Shown here: in pieces, positions 3,790 through 9,539 of the stretch
Position numbering within the stretch: position 1 is the stretch's first letter
Layout: every line of letters starts with the position of its first letter
Assembly (NCBI GenBank): GCA_022822685.1
Contig: JAJEAQ010000171.1
Span: 1 to 9,539 of the forward strand
DNA length: 9,539 nt
Reading direction: 5' to 3'
Origin: Trichodesmium sp. jk18x7bins.61
GTDB taxonomy: Bacteria > Cyanobacteriota > Cyanobacteriia > Cyanobacteriales > Microcoleaceae
Translations under genes and position numbers: made by a program
The notes under the pieces: model-generated
Database searches by the model: none
The model's input: the letters and a program-made list of their open reading frames with translations, nothing else
What the model was told of the DNA's origin: nothing

Positions 3790-5952
3790 TTAGTAATCAA
3801 CAATTAGATTATTGATTATCCATCCACATTTATCAGTTAATTCATCATTATTAATAGTTGAATTTTCCAGAATTAAATAGACAGGATTTCTACCCACAAG
3901 AGAAAAATTAAAATCAGACGCAGCTCCCGGAAAATAATTATATAAGCTTGTATCAATCAAATTTCCTAGCTCATCTAACATAGAAAACTTGAAAGATAAA
4001 CCCTCACATTCTGGATTAATAAATTTGAGTTTACCAGTGATTTTTGCTTTTGAGGATAGTTGTCCCAAATAGATAAAATACTTAGATATTTGTTTAGTAA
4101 CATCAGAAGGATCTGTCATTAATTTATAACCATTGTCAGAAACCTGACTAACAGCCGAATAATTATAAGTTATATAAGGAGACTGATTTAAACTCATCCA
4201 GTCTAACTGTCTACCTGGGTGTTGGAGAATTTGTTTTTGCATTGCTGACAAAGTTTGTACAGCAGTCGCTACAGAAGTAGGACGAATTCTTTGATAAAAA
4301 CTAACAGTAATCCCTCCATCTAAAACAAATTCCGTTGGTAATTTTTGGAAATCTTGAGCGATGGGTAAATTTTGAGCAAAAGCATCATAGACAAACTTGA
4401 TTAAATCTTGTTGTCCAGGTTTTAATACTTGTTCATCAGTTAATAGTACTTTCTGGAATGGGTGAGCAAAAACTACATATTCTGCTTCTACTAACTCTGG
4501 TAATGGGTAAGTATCGCGACTATCAATATGTGGTTTACTAATTGCCTTTAACTGAGACCAACTTTCAGGATTAATGATTCGGTTAGCATTTCTTAGAAGA
4601 TTAGCACTGAATTGGTTTGATGAAGCAGCTACATAAACTAATTCTTGATTTGCTGCTAATTTATTTAGATAATCAGTCAGACGCAAAACTTCATCGTAGT
4701 CGTCACGAACTAAAGGGGAAAAATTAGTCGCAAATAATGGGCGTAGAGAGTTATTAAATTTGCCAATAGCAGTTAAACCAAAAACTAGATTAATTAATAA
4801 ATATATTCCAGCCATACTTAAGATGATTAATCTCGTTTTGCCTGAAAAAATGTGAATAGTGATCCAGATAAATGCAGCCAACCCTAAAACTACTATTGGC
4901 GTTAAATGTAGAGAGTAATGAATATTGCCATAACGCAGTATAACTAACCACTCAACTAAGGAAAAAGTTCCGAATAATAAGATAAAAATCGCACTAGATT
5001 TAACTAACGTTTTTGTGAGAATGCCTACAGAAAATCCGATAGCGACTAACAGCACAGTTATTAACCCATAAAAACAGGCATAACGCCAGAATATATCAGG
5101 TATTGATAAACTCCAAGCAGCATAGAGAGTTCGATAATCTTCTGTGATAGAATTTTGGAGAAAACCCCAAGCAAGAATTGATATAGTTAGGAAACAAGTT
5201 AAGGAAATCAGGCTAACTTTGATGGCAGTGTCTAAAAGTTTTTTTAGGGAAGTATTCGACGACTTGAAAGTAGTCAAAAAATTAATTATAGCTTGAAAAC
5301 TAATGGCACAAAGGAAAGCGATCGCGCTATAAGCAAAATGTCGTCTTAAAACAATAGATATTCCCAAACATAAGCCCACAATCGGAATTTGCCACCAAGA
5401 AGTCAATCTAATATTTTGTAAGTAAATTAAAATAGCAAGTAAAATAAATAATGTTGCCCCCGTATCGGGATATCCTCTTAAATTCGGACTCCAAGTCATA
5501 GGTATTAGTAAAGCGATCACTACGGTTGACCAAAATACCCAGCGAGAATGAAGCGGAATTAGTTTTGTAGCGATCGCCCCCAGCAATAAACTAAATGGTA
5601 ATAAATAGAGAAGATTAATACTTAAAATATAAACAATTCTTTCATTTCCCAAAATATAGAGCAATGGTATAAAAGGCAGTGTGATTAGATAATTTTTTTG
5701 TTGAAATAAAGAACCTAAAATATCATCAATAGCTGTTTGGGGTGATGCTCGAAATAAATTTGTTAAATTATTGGCTGCATTCTGATACCCCACAAAATCC
5801 CACCAATAAATTGTATGTTCGGTGGATACGTATATTGATGTTACAGCAATAATAATAAAGACTATAGTTAGAAGGATAATACTATCAATCAAAAAGGCAT
5901 ACTGGGAATAGAATTTAGTATTGAATAATTTTAAAAACGAATTGTTTTCCAT
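3790..5952 (-). CDS. Polytopic membrane protein, probable GT-C-type glycosyltransferase
   Basis: A 720-residue protein from the ATG at 5952; an in-frame TTG at 5985 would add 11 residues but is less convincing. The first 420 residues or so hold about 11-13 hydrophobic helices, and the last 300 form a mostly soluble domain. After the first helix (about 20-40) comes an external loop with IYWWDFVGYQ (Asp52). An acidic residue in the first non-cytoplasmic loop is the hallmark of GT-C glycosyltransferases (PMT/ArnT/GT39 type), which take sugars from polyprenyl-phosphate donors. Other features are LRRHFAYSA between helices and RYGNIHYSLHLTPIV before the last ones. I therefore infer a sugar transferase acting on lipid-linked substrates; the acceptor cannot be told. 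Two HIP1 octamers (5318, 5570) indicate long residence in a cyanobacterial genome. It is transcribed away from the rmlA-type gene, which could supply deoxysugars, but the link is only suggestive. Confidence 0.6.
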   Translation of the reverse strand: MENNSFLKLFNTKFYSQYAFLIDSIILLTIVFIIIAVTSIYVSTEHTIYWWDFVGYQNAANNLTNLFRASPQTAIDDILGSLFQQKNYLITLPFIPLLYILGNERIVYILSINLLYLLPFSLLLGAIATKLIPLHSRWVFWSTVVIALLIPMTWSPNLRGYPDTGATLFILLAILIYLQNIRLTSWWQIPIVGLCLGISIVLRRHFAYSAIAFLCAISFQAIINFLTTFKSSNTSLKKLLDTAIKVSLISLTCFLTISILAWGFLQNSITEDYRTLYAAWSLSIPDIFWRYACFYGLITVLLVAIGFSVGILTKTLVKSSAIFILLFGTFSLVEWLVILRYGNIHYSLHLTPIVVLGLAAFIWITIHIFSGKTRLIILSMAGIYLLINLVFGLTAIGKFNNSLRPLFATNFSPLVRDDYDEVLRLTDYLNKLAANQELVYVAASSNQFSANLLRNANRIINPESWSQLKAISKPHIDSRDTYPLPELVEAEYVVFAHPFQKVLLTDEQVLKPGQQDLIKFVYDAFAQNLPIAQDFQKLPTEFVLDGGITVSFYQRIRPTSVATAVQTLSAMQKQILQHPGRQLDWMSLNQSPYITYNYSAVSQVSDNGYKLMTDPSDVTKQISKYFIYLGQLSSKAKITGKLKFINPECEGLSFKFSMLDELGNLIDTSLYNYFPGAASDFNFSLVGRNPVYLILENSTINNDELTDKCGWIINNLIVDY

Positions 5953-6659
5953 ATTTATAATTACTACTAAGAGATTGTTTGTCAAACTGTGATGAAATTC
6001 TGGCGTAGGGTAGGCCCTGGGGTCGATATCTCCTCATTTAAACCCCGCCCTTAAGGGCGGGGTTTAAATTTTAGTTGTCCGCCGCCGGCCACCATAATTC
6101 CCAACTCTAGCTATTTTAATATTTACTTTATAAACAGCCTCTAAAAAAAAGGAATTGACGTGACTATAGCATTTATATAAAACAGGGGAAAGCGGATTTA
6201 ATAGTAATGTAGGCAAATATCAATTATACCAATTATCAAAAAGAATGCTATGCTTGCTAGGGGCAAAAAATAAGCTGTAAAATCACAAAATTACCAAAGT
6301 TATGGGATTTGCGACTATATATAGTATTTGGAAATAAAAAATACTCGTACATCAAAGTTTTTAGTAATTGGTATTGCAGATTAATATTCATAACTCAACA
6401 TTTCCTCACCAGACAGATGCCTGTCGCAAACATTTAGTAAATTGGTATAGTTTTTTCAGACAGTTTATTTATGTTAGTATTTTGTATAAATGATTCAAAA
6501 TGCTACTTAATTTCTTATTACCAATAGTTCTCTCTTATTGCTTCTGAGTTCTTCCTGATGAAAAATTGATAGCCAGTAAACTTTATGTGAAATTGAGGAA
6601 AAAATCAGACCCTCAGAACATAAAATACAGTAAAAATCCAAAAAAAAAGTAAATTTCCT
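5953..6659. other. Divergent intergenic spacer
   Basis: About 700 AT-rich bases between two divergent genes, with no open frame worth calling. Besides the palindrome at 6036-6069 it holds a 12-bp AT palindrome ACTATATATAGT (6314-6325) and a small hairpin GACAG-ATGC-CTGTC near 6413-6426. AATTGGTAT occurs at about 6367 and 6441. Promoters for both genes must lie here, but no -35/-10 pair stands out. No Shine-Dalgarno is evident before either start codon. Confidence 0.6.
6036..6069. repeat. Perfect 34-bp GC-rich palindrome
   Basis: ATTTAAACCCCGCCCTT followed by its exact reverse complement, centred at 6052/6053. It shares the AAACCCCGCCCTT...GGGCGGGG core with the copies at 1034, 1073 and 1856, so it belongs to the same dispersed family. 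It sits in AT-rich intergenic DNA 117 bases upstream of the minus-strand gene. Confidence 0.9.
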
Positions 6660-7754
6660 ATGAAAGCATTAATTCTCTCTGGTGGAAAAGGAACACGTCT
6701 TCGTCCCCTTACTTATACAGGAGCAAAGCAATTAGTACCAGTGGCGAATAAGCCGATCCTGTGGTATGGAATTGAGGGTATTGTTGCAGCAGGTATTACC
6801 GATATTGGAATTATTATTAGTCCAGAAACGGGAAAAGAAATAGAAGAATTAACAGGAAATGGTGAAAAATTTGGAGCTAATATTCACTATATTCTGCAAA
6901 AACAACCAGCAGGTTTAGCTCATGCTGTGAAGGCAGCTCAACCATTTTTAGGAAATTCTCCTTTCATCATGTATCTAGGAGATAACATTATTGAAAGTCA
7001 GCTAAATCAATTTTTAGATACTTTTAAACAGGCACAACTAGATGCTTTAATCTTGCTGCGAAAGGTTCCGAATCCTACAGCTTTTGGTGTAGCTAAAGTA
7101 GATGAAAAAGGCAGAGTTTTAGGATTAGTAGAAAAACCAAAAGTTCCTCCATCAAATTTAGCACTTGTAGGCATATATTTCTTTTCAAGTAAAATACATC
7201 ATGCCATTGCTAATATCAAATCTTCAGCAAGAGGAGAATTAGAAATTACTGATGCTATTCAATATTTAATAGACGAACAGATATCTGGTGCAAATCCGGA
7301 AATTTCTGTAGAAGCACGCACCTTAGAAGGTTGGTGGTTAGATACAGGAAAAAAAGATGATTTACTTAGCGCCAATCAAATTATTTTAGATACTCGTTTA
7401 ACTTATTCAATAGATGGAGAAATAGATTCCCAAAGTCAAATTATTGGACGAGTAAAAATTGGTAAAAATACAAAACTCATTAATTGTAGTATTCGTGGTC
7501 CTGTAATTATAGGCGATAATTGTCACTTAGAAAATTGTTTTATTGGTCCTTACAGTAGTATTGGAGATCATGTTACTTTAATTGATGTTGACCTAGAACA
7601 CAGTGTGATATTACAAGGAGCGAGAATTATTGAAATACATCAACGTATTGTTGATAGTTTACTTGGTCGTCGTGCCCAACTTGTTAATGCTCCACAACGC
7701 CCTAAAGCATTACGTTTTATGGTTGGTGACGATAGTCAAATAGAATTAACATGA
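6660..7754 (+). CDS. rmlA: Glucose-1-phosphate thymidylyltransferase, long form
   Basis: Makes dTDP-glucose and pyrophosphate from glucose-1-phosphate and dTTP, the first step of dTDP-deoxysugar (for example dTDP-rhamnose) synthesis, in the cytosol. Residues 1 to about 240 are the nucleotidyltransferase domain. The signature loop GGKGTRLRPLT is at 8-18, Lys23 follows in AKQLVPV, QPAGLA is at 82-87, GDN at 107-109 (Asp108 binds the metal), VEKP at 157-160, GELEITDA at 192-199, and WWLDTG at 225-230. From about 255 to 335 there are hexapeptide-like turns (IIGRVKIGKN, CSIRGPVIIGDNC, CFIGPYSSIGDHV) forming a left-handed beta-helix. The length of 364 residues fits the long RmlA subfamily, not the roughly 290-residue short form. 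The ATG at 6660 directly precedes the nucleotide-binding strand, so the start is secure. No rmlB, rmlC or rmlD is next to it. A sugar-1-phosphate nucleotidyltransferase of different base or sugar preference cannot be excluded from sequence alone. Confidence 0.88.
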   Translation: MKALILSGGKGTRLRPLTYTGAKQLVPVANKPILWYGIEGIVAAGITDIGIIISPETGKEIEELTGNGEKFGANIHYILQKQPAGLAHAVKAAQPFLGNSPFIMYLGDNIIESQLNQFLDTFKQAQLDALILLRKVPNPTAFGVAKVDEKGRVLGLVEKPKVPPSNLALVGIYFFSSKIHHAIANIKSSARGELEITDAIQYLIDEQISGANPEISVEARTLEGWWLDTGKKDDLLSANQIILDTRLTYSIDGEIDSQSQIIGRVKIGKNTKLINCSIRGPVIIGDNCHLENCFIGPYSSIGDHVTLIDVDLEHSVILQGARIIEIHQRIVDSLLGRRAQLVNAPQRPKALRFMVGDDSQIELT

Positions 7755-7774
7755 ACTTATAGACTGCATGAAGT

Positions 7775-7799
7775 ACCCTACCATCTAGATGGGCAGGGT
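7775..7799 (+). terminator. Hairpin after the thymidylyltransferase gene
   Basis: ACCCT-A-CCATCTAGATGG-GC-AGGGT: a 12-bp perfect inner palindrome extended by five pairs, 21 bases after the stop codon and followed by GTCTTTACC. It is probably the transcription end of rmlA, though the T tract is short. Confidence 0.55.
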
Positions 7800-7860
7800 G
7801 TCTTTACCGCCACATTTACGACAACAGGATTTTTCTCGCTGATTCTGCCCCTAGTTATTA

Positions 7861-7880
7861 CCCCCGTAAGCATACGGGGG
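7861..7880. other. Strong hairpin CCCCCGTA-AGCA-TACGGGGG
   Basis: Perfect 8-bp GC-rich stem with a tetraloop, followed by GATTTAG. It looks like a second terminator or the right-end hairpin of an IS200/IS605-type element. GAGCTGTTGCATCAGGG follows at about 7891 and could be an IS-end relic, but no transposase is adjacent. Confidence 0.5.
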
Positions 7881-8169
7881 GATTTAGTAGAGCTGTTGCA
7901 TCAGGGTACTTATCCCCTATCCCCAAATCCTATCTAGACAAAGACTTTGACTTTTTTAAATACCTCCTTATTACAGCACTTTTCATCTGGGTGAACCACA
8001 TCGTCAAAACTGAAACCCTTGTCGGGAATATCTATGAAAGTCTCTATTGTGGTCTACCATAAAGAAAACCCCTGTAGAGTGGATTTGGTATAAAGATATT
8101 TTCCTGTCTTATAAGTTAAATCTTGAAGATATCAAGTAGTATTTTGCTGAAAAAAATCTCATTCAAGAA
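7881..8169. other. Spacer upstream of the repeat-protein locus
   Basis: AT-rich, with no gene longer than about 20 codons. TTGGTATAAAG near 8084-8094 would serve as an extended -10 element (TGnTATAAA) for the locus at 8182, but no -35 is seen at the right distance. Confidence 0.4.
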
Positions 8170-8175
8170 AAGGAG
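8170..8175 (+). promoter_or_regulatory. Strong ribosome binding site AAGGAG
   Basis: AAGGAG lies six bases before the ATG at 8182. It is the best Shine-Dalgarno in the window and decides the start of the 51-codon ORF. The 8352/8367 starts of the larger ORF have none. Confidence 0.75.
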
Positions 8176-8181
8176 TTCTAT

Positions 8182-8337
8182 ATGTTCATGTTCCAGATAC
8201 AAACACCCCAAAGAAAAACGATTCAGTTGTCACAGTCGAAAAAGCAGCCGATCGTAGAAAAGGATATAAACGCAGCAACTCAAGAAAGACCCTCAAAAGT
8301 TGAATTCCAAAGTAATTTACCCCAAAGAAAAGAATAA
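8182..8337 (+). CDS. 51-codon ORF, probable N-terminal part of the repeat protein
   Basis: Begins MFMFQIQTPQRKTIQLSQSK and ends SNLPQRKE before TAA at 8335-8337. It is basic and rich in Q, K and S, with PQRK appearing near both ends. There is no signal peptide or recognisable domain. It has a strong AAGGAG site. Its composition runs on into that of the next ORF: a one-base slip in the A-rich stretch 8324-8334 would join PQRK to RITQNKAVPIQLMDKK with no stop between. I infer that it was, or still is, the start of the downstream protein, broken by a single-base indel or read through by frameshifting. An independent small protein is the alternative. Confidence 0.55.
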   Translation: MFMFQIQTPQRKTIQLSQSKKQPIVEKDINAATQERPSKVEFQSNLPQRKE

Positions 8338-8351
8338 CTCAAAACAAAGCG

Positions 8352-9167
8352 GTGCCAATACAACTCATGGACAAAAAATCGGAGGATGATTATCAGGATA
8401 TAAAGGATATAACTAAACAGAAAAAGAAACGAGAGAAATTTCCCAAATTGAGAAAACCATTTGGGAAAAAAGAGCAGCCAGAAGAGTCTCTTTCCCTACC
8501 ACCGCTGCCTCTTCTCATGGACAAAAAATCGGAGGATGATTATCAGGATATAAAGGATATAACTAAACAGAAAAAGAAACGAGAGAAATTTCCCAAATTG
8601 AGAAAACCATTTGGGAAAAAAGAGCAGCCAGAAGAGTCTTTTTCCCTACCACCGCTGCCTCTTCATAGGCATCGACCACCACGGCCTCCTGGTACGTCTC
8701 AACTTCCTTCTATACCACCACGGCCTCCTGGTACGTCTCATCCTACAATATCGGTTTATGAAAAGCTTTCTCTCCACCATCCTATTGAAGCAGCGGAGCC
8801 TCCAGTTTATGAAAAGCTGCTTCAAGATCAAGATAGGCAAGATGAGAATCCATACGGAGCCTGGCCGGACGTACACACTTGGCCTTCTAATGATGATGAT
8901 TCTGATGATGAGGCTCTTGAGGAAGTCGCGTTTAATATTACAGATGTTAAAGACGCAGCGATATCTCAGGCTCCTTCTCCACCTAAAGGTAAAGATACGA
9001 AAGATAAGAATGAATACATAGCCTGGGAGAACCAAGTCATTGTACCTGATGAGCCTGATGATGAGGTTCAAGATTTTGGCAGTAGAGATGATATACCCAG
9101 GTATAATATGACATATGCTCAAGACTCAGAGAAGCTTAAGAGACTGCTTGCAAAATGGCATAAGTGA
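8352..9167 (+). CDS. Repeat-built, Lys/Pro/Asp-rich protein of unknown function
   Basis: 271 codons from GTG 8352; ATG at 8367, the first residue of the repeat, is the alternative. Neither start has a ribosome binding site, and the real start is probably ATG 8182 before a frameshift. I do not recognise a family. In order: two 50-residue repeats (6-55 and 56-105), each MDKKSEDDYQDIKDITKQKK, a basic stretch (KREKFPKLRKPFGKK), and an acidic/proline end (EQPEES, SLPPLPL); a proline-rich region (106-131) with PPRPPGTS twice; the motif VYEKL at 135-139 and 152-156; an acidic stretch, NDDDSDDEALEE (180-191); a PKGKDTKDKN segment; and a tail, EKLKRLLAKWHK. No transmembrane helix, signal peptide or enzyme motif is visible, and it is probably largely disordered. 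An IS630 remnant lies directly downstream and may supply the stop codon. A host-interaction or adhesion role is conceivable but unproven; a degrading gene is the sober alternative. Confidence 0.6.
   Translation: MPIQLMDKKSEDDYQDIKDITKQKKKREKFPKLRKPFGKKEQPEESLSLPPLPLLMDKKSEDDYQDIKDITKQKKKREKFPKLRKPFGKKEQPEESFSLPPLPLHRHRPPRPPGTSQLPSIPPRPPGTSHPTISVYEKLSLHHPIEAAEPPVYEKLLQDQDRQDENPYGAWPDVHTWPSNDDDSDDEALEEVAFNITDVKDAAISQAPSPPKGKDTKDKNEYIAWENQVIVPDEPDDEVQDFGSRDDIPRYNMTYAQDSEKLKRLLAKWHK
8364..8663 (+). repeat. 2 x 150-bp tandem duplication in the coding sequence
   Basis: 8364-8513 and 8514-8663 are identical except 8490 C versus 8640 T, which changes Leu to Phe. The period of 150 bases is exactly 50 codons, so the frame is kept. 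Near-identity at the DNA level indicates a recent duplication or ongoing homogenisation. A read-assembly artefact should be kept in mind. Confidence 0.97.
8675..8740 (+). repeat. 27-bp proline-rich direct repeat
   Basis: The 27-mer starting ACCACCACGGCCTCC is identical at 8675-8701 and 8714-8740, with a 39-base (13-codon) period, encoding PPRPPGTS twice. Together with the 51-base spacing of GTTTATGAAAAGCT (8754 and 8805) it shows that the gene grew by in-frame duplications of several sizes. Confidence 0.92.
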
Positions 9168-9539
9168 AAGCCCTCATCTTAGTGGTTATAGCACTACGCA
9201 AAAACATTAGGATATTCTCGGAAAGCAGCATCAACACAATCTTTTATTGTTTCAAAATCCTTAATTCTTTGTTTCATCCAGTTTTTTTAAGACAGACCAC
9301 CAATTCTCTATTTTGTTTAAGTCTGGGGAGTAAGCAGGTAGATACCACAGTTCACATTTGGCTTTTTCTACTATTTCTCCCAGTCTTTCTCCTTTATAAA
9401 AAGTTGCATTATCAAGAATTATTATGTCTCCTGGCTCTCATTGAGGGATGAGATTTTCTCTCAACCTACTCTCGAATAAATCTCGATTACATGACCCTTC
9501 AAAAGTTAAAGGTGCAAATATTTTCCCGGATTTTCAAGC
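9162..9539 (-). mobile_element. IS630-family insertion sequence, partial, runs off the window
   Basis: The transposase remnant on the minus strand is followed by about 30 bases (GTGCTATAACCACTAAGATG, then AGGGCTTTCACT) that probably include the terminal inverted repeat. IS630 elements insert at TA. The TA at 9161-9162, within the last codons of the upstream ORF, would be a plausible target, but the boundary cannot be fixed with only one end in view. Confidence 0.5.
9194..9539 (-). pseudogene. IS630-family transposase, decayed C-terminal part
   Basis: Read on the minus strand from the window end: KSGKIFAPLTFEGSCNRDLF, then IIILDNATFYKGERL (second Asp of the DDE triad), then LWYLPAYSPDLNKIENWW (the catalytic Glu in NKIE). 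These are hallmarks of IS630/Tc1-type DDE transposases. The gene is broken by TGA stops read at 9536-9534 and 9440-9438. A one-base expansion of an A run (T run 9282-9288 on the plus strand) shifts WSVLK out of frame. The expected ending (NWMKQRIKDFETIKDCVDAA) follows in the other frame, with TAG at 9196-9194. The first catalytic Asp and N-terminal DNA-binding domain would lie beyond the window. It is non-functional and would need a related intact element to move. Confidence 0.88.

Noticed and set aside
6225..6450. Recurring AATTGGTAT-like words as an operator array
   Set aside because: Copies are irregularly spaced, in both orientations, and also occur at 3579 and 8086; such AT-rich words are common in cyanobacterial intergenic DNA.
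8754..8820. EPIYA-type tyrosine phosphorylation motifs
   Set aside because: The sequence is VYEKL without the EPIYA core; the likeness is limited to a tyrosine in an acidic-hydrophobic context.
8611..9122. Alternative-frame and antisense open frames across the repeat protein
   Set aside because: Both are low-complexity shadows without ribosome binding sites; the plus-strand frame with period-3 duplications is the coherent one.
9164..9451. 95-codon plus-strand open frame
   Set aside because: It is antisense to the IS630 transposase remnant, whose motifs are clear on the minus strand.

Overview
The window looks like accessory chromosome from a filamentous, Nostoc/Anabaena-type cyanobacterium. 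Three perfect HIP1 octamers (GCGATCGC at 3418, 5318 and 5570), 7-bp short tandem repeats of the TTGCCTC kind, a peptide deformylase of cyanobacterial type, and a high density of decayed IS200/IS605, IS630 and group II intron remnants all point that way. This is inference from sequence character; no species can be named.

Layout. (1) 1-1900 is a mobile-element graveyard. A broken tnpB (269-1270, one in-frame stop, two frameshifts, no 3' end) is interrupted by three palindromic inserts that keep its reading frame open. It runs directly into a gutted group II intron: an N-terminal scrap of the reverse transcriptase fused to its C-terminal HNH domain, then a well-preserved domain V whose catalytic AGC triad reads AGG. 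Palindromes and an exact 42-bp direct repeat separate the pieces. (2) 1886-2411 has no convincing gene but holds hairpins, one resembling an IS200/IS605 right end. (3) 2412-2975 is def, complete. (4) 3030-3282 is a repeat-rich spacer. (5) 3367-3570 encodes a 67-residue membrane protein. (6) 3790-5952 on the minus strand encodes a large polytopic membrane protein with a GT-C-like layout. (7) 5953-6659 is a spacer with a perfect 34-bp GC-rich palindrome. (8) 6660-7754 is a long-form glucose-1-phosphate thymidylyltransferase gene. (9) 7755-8181 is a spacer with two strong hairpins. (10) 8182-9167 is an unusual locus: a 51-codon ORF with a strong ribosome binding site, then a 271-codon ORF of strongly biased composition, probably one gene split by a frameshift. 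It contains a near-perfect 2 x 150-bp tandem duplication, a shorter proline-rich duplication and a duplicated VYEKL motif. (11) 9194-9539 on the minus strand is the decayed C-terminal part of an IS630-family transposase.

How the parts relate. The sugar nucleotidyltransferase and the divergent GT-C-like protein could both serve envelope or exopolysaccharide synthesis, but no other rml or polysaccharide genes are in view. Def is a housekeeping gene beside mobile debris. The items most worth following are the in-frame palindromic inserts in tnpB, the intron with a mutated catalytic triad, and the repeat-built protein at 8182-9167.
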